DNA of 64,000 bases from Desulfatitalea tepidiphila (GTDB taxonomy: Bacteria; Desulfobacterota; Desulfobacteria; Desulfobacterales; Desulfosarcinaceae), in the NCBI RefSeq assembly GCF_001293685.1, contig NZ_BCAG01000001.1, forward strand, positions 744,001 through 808,000, written 5' to 3'. The position numbers and the translations under genes were made by a program. The notes beneath the pieces were generated by a model, which saw only the letters and a program-made list of their open reading frames with translations, was not told the origin of the DNA and did not search any database. Numbering within the stretch: the first letter of the stretch is position 1; every line of letters starts with the position of its first letter. This document shows positions 57,067-64,000 of this stretch, in pieces.

Positions 57067-58113
57067 ATGGCAGCCAATGAGATCAGATTGACGCAGACGG
57101 TCAAGGGTGCCGGTTGAGCCTCCAAGCTCTCTCCAGGGGACCTGGACCAGGCACTTTGCGGGATGACGTTTCCCACGGATGAAAACGTTTTGGTCGGGTT
57201 GGAACGCGCCGACGACGCCGGGGTGTACCGGTTGTCCGACGATCTGGCGCTGATTCAAACAGTGGATTTTTTTACGCCCATCGTGGATGATCCATACTGG
57301 TTCGGACAGATTGCGGCCGCCAATGCCTTGAGCGACGTCTATGCCATGGGCGGGGTGCCCAAAACCGCCATGAATCTGGTCGGATTTCCGCTCAAGACGA
57401 TGGATATCTCTATCTTAAGGCAGGTCATCCAGGGCGGCATCGACAAGATGGTCGAAGCCGAAGTGGTTTTGGTTGGCGGCCACAGCGTCGAAGACAGCGA
57501 ATTGAAATATGGCCTGTCCGTGACCGGTTTCGTTCATCCCGAGCGGTTCCTCGTGAAGAAAAACCTCAAACAGGGAGACGCCCTGATTCTGACCAAACCG
57601 CTCGGTACCGGCATCATCAACACGGCTATCAAAGGGGGGCTGGCATCCGACGAGTTGATCGAACGGGTTACCCGCCTAATGGCTGCGCTGAATCGAAGTG
57701 CCGCCGACGTCATGGCCGCCTATCCGGTCCACGCCTGCACCGACATCACCGGGTTCGGTCTGCTCGGCCATCTGGCCGAGATGGTGTGCGGTTCGGGCCA
57801 CAGTCTGCTCGTCCAATCGCCGAAAGTGCCCATTCTCCCCGAGGCCTCGGAATATGCCGCCATGGGGTTGGTGCCGGCCGGTGCCTATCACAACAAGACC
57901 TTTCGCGAGCATATGGTCTCTTTCGAGACAAGTGTCGATGCCTTGATGCGTGATATCCTGTTCGATCCGCAGACCTCCGGTGGACTGTTGATCAGTGTCG
58001 CCCTCGAACGGGCCGAGGAGCTGGTTGCCGACCTCATGGCAAAGGGCATCGATCAGGCCGCCGTCATTGGAAGCGTGGTCGCGGATCCGTCCGAGAAGAT
58101 TTTCGTTCAATAG
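57067..58113 (+). CDS. selD: Selenide, water dikinase, selenocysteine-containing
   Basis: 348 residues if TGA 57115-57117 is read as Sec17. N-terminus MAANEIRLTQTVKGAG, then U, then ASKLSPGDLDQAL: the position is the catalytic Cys/Sec of SelD (GUACK/GCACK). Without readthrough only a 317-residue piece from ATG 57163 would remain, lacking the active site. Later motifs: QTVDFFTPIVDDPYWFGQIA, DVYAMGGVPKTAMNLVGF, TDITGFGLLGHLAEM, DPQTSGGLL. A hairpin 15 bases after TGA fits a bacterial SECIS. Makes selenophosphate. Next to yedF. Confidence 0.93.
57132..57146 (+). promoter_or_regulatory. SECIS-like hairpin of selD
   Basis: TCCAGG-GGA-CCTGGA begins 15 bases after the TGA at 57115, the spacing of bacterial SECIS elements, with guanines in the loop. 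Would recruit SelB. Confidence 0.6.
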
Positions 58114-58146
58114 CAACATCGAGGGATTATCAAAGGAGCGCATTCA

Positions 58147-58743
58147 ATGAAAGAAGTGGACGCCCGCGGGCTGTCATGCCCTGCACCGGTATTGCAAACG
58201 AAAGCCATTCTGGAGCAGGAGCCGTTGGATACGATCAAGGTGATTGTGGACAATGCGGCCTCTCAACAGAATGTAGAGCGTTTTCTCAAGTCTCAGGGGT
58301 TCAAAACGACCTTGTCCAAAGAGGGAGACGATTTTACCATCGTCGGGAAAAGCGGCGCCAAAACCGCTCCGCAGGCGGCACCGGCACCCACATCAACGGG
58401 TGGCGGGCAGCAGATCATGGTGATGTGCACGACGGACCGGATGGGATTCGGTGATGATGAACTGGGGCTCAAGCTGATGGTGAATTTCATTCGGACCCTC
58501 AAGGAGATGGGGCCGGATCTGTGGCGACTGGTGCTGGTCAACAACGGTGTCAAACTGACCATCGAGGGCTCGGCCGTGTTGTCGGAATTGCAGGCCTATG
58601 AAAAAGAGGGTATAACAATTCTGGTCTGCGGTACCTGCCTGGAGCATTTCAAGCTGTTGGAGAGAAAGCAGGTCGGTATCACCACCAACATGCTCGATAT
58701 CGTAACGGCCATGCAACTGGCGGATAAGGTGATCAGCATTTAG
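58147..58743 (+). CDS. yedF: YedF, selenium-metabolism sulfurtransferase-like protein
   Basis: 198 residues. Residues 1-70 TusA-like with the CPxP motif (DARGLSCPAPVLQTK); a linker; residues about 85-198 DsrE/F-like (ITILVCGTCLEHFKLL). Family is linked to selenium use and found next to selD. AAGGAG before ATG. 33 bases after selD. Confidence 0.93.
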   Translation: MKEVDARGLSCPAPVLQTKAILEQEPLDTIKVIVDNAASQQNVERFLKSQGFKTTLSKEGDDFTIVGKSGAKTAPQAAPAPTSTGGGQQIMVMCTTDRMGFGDDELGLKLMVNFIRTLKEMGPDLWRLVLVNNGVKLTIEGSAVLSELQAYEKEGITILVCGTCLEHFKLLERKQVGITTNMLDIVTAMQLADKVISI

Positions 58744-58826
58744 TTGCCGCTTCACGGTAGAGGTCAAAGTCGAAAGTGAAAAGGTTAAAGCAAAGAAATT
58801 CTATCTATTCAAAAGGGGAGAAAACG

Positions 58827-59252
58827 ATGGTGGCCAAGACAGGTGGAATTGGTTTTGTTTTGATGCTGTTGAGTTGCTTTTTGGTCTTGCCGGTCTGGGG
58901 ACTGGATTTTCAGCCGGGTGAATATGAAGTGACCAGCAAGGTCGAAATGCCGGGCATGCCCATGCCGATGCCCCCGCAGACGACCATTCAGTGCCTGACG
59001 AAGAGTGATCCGCTTCCCGATCCCAATGCCGAGAATCAGAACTGCGAGGTGTTGGACACGAAAACCAAAGGCAACACGGTCACTTGGCGCATGGTCTGCG
59101 ATCAAGACGGGACCCGAACCGAAAGCACCGGCAGCATGACCTACAAAGGGGATCGTTTCGAGGGCACCGTTAAGACCAAGATGGGGCCGGAGATGGGAAA
59201 TACCACCGTGACGGTGCATATAACAGGCAAGCGCATCGGCAACTGCAAATAG
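58827..59252 (+). CDS. DUF3617 periplasmic protein
   Basis: 141 residues from ATG 58827 (GGGGAG six bases before). Signal peptide MVAKTGGIGFVLMLLSCFLV, then the DUF3617 pattern FQPGEYEVTSKVEMPG, PMPPQTTIQCLTKSD and WRMVCDQDGTRTESTGSMTY. Function unknown. Its TAG stop is the first triplet of repeat copy 3 (59250). Confidence 0.85.
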   Translation: MVAKTGGIGFVLMLLSCFLVLPVWGLDFQPGEYEVTSKVEMPGMPMPMPPQTTIQCLTKSDPLPDPNAENQNCEVLDTKTKGNTVTWRMVCDQDGTRTESTGSMTYKGDRFEGTVKTKMGPEMGNTTVTVHITGKRIGNCK

Positions 59253-59395
59253 TGCCCATCCACAAATGGCCAATTGGCCCGATATCGGCGTTGCGCGAAA
59301 AATTTAATCCTCGGAATATCGACCATATGCCTGCGGTTAAATTTTGCGCGCGTCTTGATCGCGACCAAATTTGCCTATTTCTGGATGGACCCTGA
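59250..59395. repeat. Family A fold-back repeat, copy 3
   Basis: About 146 bp; left end TAGTGCCCATCCACAAATGG intact, right end decayed (ATTTCTGGATGGACCCTGA). Same internal stem as copies 1 and 2. The start coincides with the DUF3617 stop. Confidence 0.8.
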
Positions 59396-59463
59396 ATAGA
59401 GCGAGCCAAAAACCTGCGGCGAGCACTTGATGCGATCTTGCGGTCTTAAAGACCCGGAAATGA

Positions 59464-59500
59464 AAAAGCCCTGCTTGTGAATACCGCAAGCAGGGCTTTT
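59464..59500. terminator. Bidirectional terminator between DUF3617 and acsE
   Basis: AAAAGCCCTGCTTG / CAAGCAGGGCTTTT, 14-base perfect stem flanked by A and T runs; serves both convergent units. Confidence 0.9.
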
Positions 59501-59526
59501 CTACTTTTTGAGCAAGCCGAAAGCGA

Positions 59527-60423
59527 TCAAACCTCCAGCCAGGAGTCGGAATATAGCGTGTTGCCCAGGATGACGTTGACGGTCTTGGCGTAATCCTGCA
59601 GCTCCTTGGAGAGGCTGGCCATGTTAGGCTGATTGCCGTCCATGATGCCGTAAATCAGGTCGACGATGTCCTGGCGCTCGCCCTTGGCGATGGCAGTCAG
59701 CTGTTCGTCGCGGGGATCTGAAATGACCGAGAACATCCCGCATTTTTGAAGCATAACCATGTAGGTCTGATTCAAAATGGGGCGCAGGTGATCGGGAGGC
59801 CCGTTGGAGATGTTGGACAGGCCGCAGGTGCTCTTGGCACCGGGGCACATGTCGGGGAGCATCTTCTGGAACTCCATCAGGCTGATGGCCTGGGGCTGTT
59901 GGATGTTCACCGGGGTCACGATGCCGTCCACCCAGATCTTTTCGTTGGGGATGCCCGCTTCGTTGGCAAAGTAGAGCAATTCGACGCACAGGGCGGCGCG
60001 TTCGTTCTCGTCGCGCGGCAATCCTTCCGGACCCCACATGAGTGCGATGAAATCGGCATTGTATTCGGCGGCCATGGGAACCATGCGCTCATAGCGCTCC
60101 GGACGGCACATGATGGAGTTGATGATGTGCGGGGTGCCGCTTGGAACCTGCTTGATCACCTTCAAGGCCGCCTCGATGGCGTCGATATTGGAGGTGTCCA
60201 GAGCCAGGGGAACGTCGGGCACGACCTCCTGTACCACCTGAACCACCCACGGCATCAACTCGTGGCCGTCTTTTTTAGCCGGCCCGAGGTTGATATCGAT
60301 GTAGTCCATTCTTTTTTCTTTCTGAAACAGCGCCTCTTCCTGGATCGGCTTGGCATCACGCTCTTTAAAAGCACGACCGATCTTTTTGGAAATAACATTC
60401 AAGCTTTCGCCGATGAGTAACAT
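59527..60423 (-). CDS. acsE: Methyltetrahydrofolate:corrinoid/iron-sulfur protein methyltransferase
   Basis: 298 residues, pterin-binding TIM barrel. LLIGESLNVISKKIG, MDYIDINLGPAKKDG, VPLALDTSNIDAIEAAL, KSTCGLSNISNGPP, the AcsE/MeTr pattern. Moves the methyl group from CH3-H4folate to the corrinoid protein in the Wood-Ljungdahl pathway. GGGAGGAG before ATG. Third gene of acsB-acsC-acsE with 180 bases after acsC. Confidence 0.95.
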   Translation of the reverse strand: MLLIGESLNVISKKIGRAFKERDAKPIQEEALFQKEKRMDYIDINLGPAKKDGHELMPWVVQVVQEVVPDVPLALDTSNIDAIEAALKVIKQVPSGTPHIINSIMCRPERYERMVPMAAEYNADFIALMWGPEGLPRDENERAALCVELLYFANEAGIPNEKIWVDGIVTPVNIQQPQAISLMEFQKMLPDMCPGAKSTCGLSNISNGPPDHLRPILNQTYMVMLQKCGMFSVISDPRDEQLTAIAKGERQDIVDLIYGIMDGNQPNMASLSKELQDYAKTVNVILGNTLYSDSWLEV

Positions 60424-60603
60424 ATCTCCTCCCTTAATATGTAGCGTTCACATTGGTGTTGGAAAACGGGCGATGGCCGTCGCAGCAACTTGTGGTTGGT
60501 TGTTACGACTGTTCCTACTAAAGTTTGGCATGGGTTGCAAACGCTTTGTTGCATCGAAACAGAACGGGGGCGGCTGATGTTTGACCGACCCCCGTACGTT
60601 CAA

Positions 60604-61950
60604 TTAGGCGTTGCGTTCTCTGAGGAAACCAGGAATATGGGCCGCTTCACGCGGACCGACGGTAACGGTCCATCCGGGCAGCTCTTCTTCGATATCGCCG
60701 ACGATGGCCGCAGCGTAACCGGGGATGATCAACTCGGTGTGTTTGACCTTTTCCATGATGCCGGACTTCTTCACGAACATGCCCACGTCGTCACCGGCGA
60801 ATTTGCCGGCCGCCCAGGCGGTCAGAACGGAGAGACCTTCGGAATCCTTGATCAACAGCCAGGCCGGTACGCGGCTGCCCTCGATCTCACCGGAGACGAT
60901 AAAGTAGGTGAGCGCGAAGTTGGTGGTCACCAGCACCGGCGAGTTCTCATCGGGGTTGCCGATCTCGTAGATGCCTTCGGTCACCGTCATGGGCCGTTGC
61001 GGGTCGGTGTAGATGTTGAGCCGCTCGAGCAGCAGCGGGAAAATGCTTTCGCCGGCAAAGTCAGACAACACCACGATGCCGCCGTATTTGGCGATGAACA
61101 TGGCGGCGATCAGGGTCTCCACCTCGAGATTGGATGCCATCTCGCAGGGGAAGGTGATGGTGGGGAAGCCGATCGTGCGATTGCTGTTCTTCAGCGCGGC
61201 GCGGCGGATGGCGATTTGATCCAGGTTGGCCTGTTTGGGTTCCCGGCTGCCCGGGTCGATGACCAGGTCCTTGAGTCCCATGCCCATGAGTTTTTCGTTC
61301 AGCGGAAGCAACGCTTCCACCGAGTCGGCCTTGACGGCCAGGGGAAGACCGCTTTCCTTGGCCAACTGGCCCATGGCATCGGCGTTGTCGGCCGTGGCGG
61401 CGTACAACAGGGGCCGTTTGAAACCGGCAGCTTCGACACCGGCTTTCATCACATCGACGTTTTCGGTCATCAGGATGACGTTGAATTCGGACGTTTCGGC
61501 GATCTGTTTAGCGGCTGCGGCAAATGCTTTCGCATCGCCATTGACATCTTTCAAGGCCACCAGTTCGGGACGCAGGTTCAGTCCGACGCGTTCAAACTGC
61601 AGGGCATTCCACCCCTTGAGCTTGGTGGCCAGGTCGGCGGAGGAGATGTCCGAATTGACCAATGTGGCCAGGAGGGTGGGGTTGTAAAAGGTTTTCTCAT
61701 GGCGATACTGGACGGTTTCACCGCCGGTGGTCGCTTTACGTACGCCTTTGCCGATGACGACCGGGCGAATGGGGGGTGCGGAGGCCTCGGCCAGCTGTGC
61801 GCGGGCTTCATCCGAGACGTAAGGGCATGCGTCCAACTCTGCCTTGCCCGATGCCAGGTTCATGGCAAAGGCCAGGCAGGTGGGTACCCCGCACTCCTTG
61901 CAGTTGGTTTTCGGCAGGAGCTTGAAAATCTGAATACCGGTTAATGCCAT
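60604..61950 (-). CDS. acsC: Corrinoid/iron-sulfur protein large (gamma) subunit
   Basis: 448 residues from ATG 61950 (AAGGAG six bases before). N-terminal cluster motif LLPKTNCKECGVPTCLAFA plus a fourth Cys (DACPYVSDEAR), TIM-barrel middle, C-terminal cobamide domain. Carries the methyl group to acetyl-CoA synthase. The small subunit gene acsD is not in the window. Confidence 0.96.
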   Translation of the reverse strand: MALTGIQIFKLLPKTNCKECGVPTCLAFAMNLASGKAELDACPYVSDEARAQLAEASAPPIRPVVIGKGVRKATTGGETVQYRHEKTFYNPTLLATLVNSDISSADLATKLKGWNALQFERVGLNLRPELVALKDVNGDAKAFAAAAKQIAETSEFNVILMTENVDVMKAGVEAAGFKRPLLYAATADNADAMGQLAKESGLPLAVKADSVEALLPLNEKLMGMGLKDLVIDPGSREPKQANLDQIAIRRAALKNSNRTIGFPTITFPCEMASNLEVETLIAAMFIAKYGGIVVLSDFAGESIFPLLLERLNIYTDPQRPMTVTEGIYEIGNPDENSPVLVTTNFALTYFIVSGEIEGSRVPAWLLIKDSEGLSVLTAWAAGKFAGDDVGMFVKKSGIMEKVKHTELIIPGYAAAIVGDIEEELPGWTVTVGPREAAHIPGFLRERNA

Positions 61951-62025
61951 TGGTTTCTCCTTATCCTTATTGAATGTCGCCCGGGAGCTTCGGTTGTTGA
62001 ATCTCCCGGGCAACCATTGTTCTTA

Positions 62026-64000
62026 TTAGCCGACCAGAGGTTCCATGGAAAGAGCGGGATGCCCCTTTTCCTTCAGGAAGGGCATGATCTCCTCTTCGCT
62101 GGTGCCCACGGTTTCGTCGGCGATCATGTCGTACAGGTTCTTTACGCCCATCTCCTCGCCACGTTTGTTGATGCGGTCCTTGAGCTCATCCTTGAGCATC
62201 TTGGGCATCCACACCATGCGCAGCAGGCCGCCGTCACCGAGGATGAATTTCTTCTGGATGATGTTGTATTTGGAATGACCCACGAAGCCCGGCGACTGGG
62301 CGCCGCCGCCCATGACACCGGCCAGGGTGGTGAACTTCATGCCGCACGGCGTCTCTCCCGCGAATTCACGGTTGACGGTCATCACCCCGTTGCAGGCGGG
62401 CAGCATGGCGGCGATGCATTCGCAGCAGCCGCAGGTGGTCATGGGGTCGATCACCATGGAGTAGAAGTTGTAACCTTCGATGGCGCCGCGGGAGGCCTTT
62501 TTAACGAACTCGTCCACCCCTTTGAAGCGGCCCAGCTTGGGATCGAGCACTTCGCCCTTCTCGATGGGTTGGTTGGGGCCGGTGGGGTTGATTTCGAAGG
62601 AGGCCTTGCAGTCCATCCAGTTATAGGCACCGCACAGACCGGTACGCTCCGGGCTCACGGCGCAAACGTGGGTCGGGGCAAACGACTGGCACAGGGTGCA
62701 GGAGTAAAAGATCTCCACATCCTCGTCGGTCATTTTTTCGACGCGTTCGTCTCTGTGCTTGTAAGCGGCGCGGGCTTCGGCGGTGATCTTGTCCACGTCT
62801 TCCTTCTTGGTGTAGAGGGTGACCTGGACCTTGTCCAGAATCTTGCCGAAATCCTGGTGGAACTTGGCATGCAGCACCACGCCGATGTCTTTCAGCGTGA
62901 AACCCTTTTCAACAGCGGCTTTGCTGATGCGCACCCAGGCGATGTCGCGCTGGCCCATGTGCATGATGCCCTGGATATAGTTGACCAGGTGGTGGGTCTG
63001 ACGCTCGAGGATCGGCTCGAAATCCTCCTGGAACTCGCGGCCGGCCACCTGCATCAGGATGGCCAGCGGGAAGGCGCTGCCCTCTTTCATTTCCGGGATG
63101 TCCGGACCGACCACGACCACTTTGCCGTCTTCGATTTCGTTCATCTGGGCCATCTTCAGATATTCGGTGCATTGGGTCTTGCCGCCGCCGGCTTGGCAGT
63201 GCAGGTCGGCACCGCGCACGCGTTCGCCCTCAAAGGCCGGGCCGAAGGCGCAGGGGATGTCGATCTTGCTGACCGTGGTCTTCAGGCCGCGCACCTCAAC
63301 CGACTTTTGAACCATCTCGTCGTGTTTGACATTGGCCACCACGTGTTCGTAGGTGCAGATACCGGTGGGCAGAATTTCCGGAATGTCGGTATCGGCGATG
63401 GTGGGGAAGCCCCAGTTCACACATCCGGCCGCCGCTGCGGCCCATTCGGCGTTGACATCGCCCAGGGCGTTGACGAAGGCGAAAATACGGTCTTTGTTGT
63501 ATTTGAGGATCTTCTTGTAGTCGCCCGGCTGCACACCGCCGAAGGACATGGCGGCACGGTTGGCGAAGCCCAGGGCAAAGATGGCCGAACTGATGTCCGG
63601 ACCGAACGGGACGATACGGGTGTTCCAGCCGACCTGCACTTTCGCTTCGCGCAACTGGTCGATCACCGTGGTGCCGTTCTGGTTGGCCGCGCAGAAAATA
63701 TACAGGTTGCGGCGCTGGTACTCTTCCACGATCATTTTGGCGATATCGGGCGTCGGTGCGGATCCGACGATGGCGGCGAATCCGGGAGCCGAACCGTCCA
63801 CGAACTCCACGCCGCGTTTGCGCAGGATGGTGTCGTCGGCGGCACCCAGCCAGATCTTGCCGGCCTCTTCGTCCACCTCTTCGGTGGGCAGGTAGAAGTC
63901 GGGATCTTCCAGGTAACGCAGGGCTTCTTCGAGCTCAAAGGCGAACAGCGCGGCCATGCCGGCGTCCAGAAGGGGTCCCAGGTAGGGGAGGTGGTTCTGA
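62026..64000 (-). CDS. acsB: Acetyl-CoA synthase (CODH/ACS beta subunit), 5' end outside window
   Basis: 658 codons visible; the frame is open to the window edge (NHLPYLGPLLDAGMAALFAF), so the N-terminus is missing; family length is about 730. The A-cluster ligands are present: CTLCQSFAPTHVC, GLCGAYNWMDC, and the C-G-C of TTCGCCECIAAMLPACNG. Joins CO, methyl and CoA. 75 bases before acsC. Confidence 0.96.
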   Translation of the reverse strand, partial: QNHLPYLGPLLDAGMAALFAFELEEALRYLEDPDFYLPTEEVDEEAGKIWLGAADDTILRKRGVEFVDGSAPGFAAIVGSAPTPDIAKMIVEEYQRRNLYIFCAANQNGTTVIDQLREAKVQVGWNTRIVPFGPDISSAIFALGFANRAAMSFGGVQPGDYKKILKYNKDRIFAFVNALGDVNAEWAAAAAGCVNWGFPTIADTDIPEILPTGICTYEHVVANVKHDEMVQKSVEVRGLKTTVSKIDIPCAFGPAFEGERVRGADLHCQAGGGKTQCTEYLKMAQMNEIEDGKVVVVGPDIPEMKEGSAFPLAILMQVAGREFQEDFEPILERQTHHLVNYIQGIMHMGQRDIAWVRISKAAVEKGFTLKDIGVVLHAKFHQDFGKILDKVQVTLYTKKEDVDKITAEARAAYKHRDERVEKMTDEDVEIFYSCTLCQSFAPTHVCAVSPERTGLCGAYNWMDCKASFEINPTGPNQPIEKGEVLDPKLGRFKGVDEFVKKASRGAIEGYNFYSMVIDPMTTCGCCECIAAMLPACNGVMTVNREFAGETPCGMKFTTLAGVMGGGAQSPGFVGHSKYNIIQKKFILGDGGLLRMVWMPKMLKDELKDRINKRGEEMGVKNLYDMIADETVGTSEEEIMPFLKEKGHPALSMEPLVG

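Noticed and set aside
57163-58113. selD starting at ATG 57163
   Set aside because: Would lack the active-site and ATP-binding N-terminus that is encoded in frame upstream of the TGA.

Overview
The window reads as chromosome of an anaerobic sulfate-reducer-like bacterium of the Desulfobacterota, most like Desulfobacterales (Desulfosarcina/Desulfatitalea type). The clues are the bacterial acetyl-CoA synthase/corrinoid protein/methyltransferase genes (acsB, acsC, acsE), rubrerythrin with a one-cluster ferredoxin, a PxxKW cysteine-rich protein, a DVU0524-type flagellar protein, a selenocysteine system in which selD itself carries an in-frame TGA, and Gram-negative envelope genes (Kdo transferase, arabinose-5-phosphate isomerase, outer-membrane barrel). 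The taxonomic placement is inference from gene content. I saw no rRNA, tRNA, CRISPR array, prophage or transposase gene; most of the window is housekeeping sequence, with small non-coding mobile repeats in the gaps.

Layout. 1-9.4 kb: a secreted glycosidase-like protein (cut by the window edge), a bifunctional ornithine-lipid-type acyltransferase (OlsF-like), an 88-residue unknown behind a Pho-box-like promoter, a radical SAM protein and a PHP-phosphoesterase/GT4 glycosyltransferase fusion. 9.4-13.9 kb: a PilZ protein, glucosyl-3-phosphoglycerate synthase and an M20-type peptidase. 14.2-16.9 kb: the tetrapyrrole operon fmdB-hemC-cobA/hemD. 17.4-21.5 kb: a CheD-HDOD fusion, selA and a TPR protein. 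21.8-30.9 kb: pyrF, then the long leftward group phoH - 7TM-HD - ybeY - pdxJ - nnrD - tsaE/lysC. 31-35.4 kb: cvpA-mazG, two flagellum-associated-looking small genes, class II aldolase, a DUF4124 protein. 35.7-41.4 kb: LpoA-like lipoprotein coupled to waaA, then pfk and kdsD leftward. 41.6-45.8 kb: PxxKW gene behind an operator/leader terminator, an aminotransferase, a cyclic-nucleotide-binding protein, truA, an AEC permease. 46-52.5 kb: a broken zinc-ribbon gene, argJ, rluB-type pseudouridine synthase, a UDP-HexNAc dehydrogenase, GDPD, UspA, a HAD phosphatase. 52.8-59.3 kb: ferredoxin-rubrerythrin, OM barrel, csp, RRM protein, DEAD helicase, a zinc-ribbon protein, selD (Sec), yedF, DUF3617. 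59.5-64 kb: acsB-acsC-acsE leftward, acsB running off the end.

How it fits together. selA makes Sec-tRNA using the selenophosphate made by SelD, with YedF as a selenium-linked partner; SelD appears to be a selenoprotein and so depends on its own product. acsBCE form the carbonyl/methyl end of the Wood-Ljungdahl pathway. The OlsF-like enzyme, the adjacent glycosyltransferase fusion and a 7-4-7 direct repeat resembling a Pho box suggest a locus for making phosphorus-free membrane lipids. Two families of non-autonomous fold-back repeats occur: family A, about 145 bp, TA-flanked, with GTGCCCATCCACAAAT ends, and family B with AACTGAAT..ATTCA ends. They have landed in many gaps, supply stop codons to at least two genes and probably a third, and lie directly upstream of two start codons.
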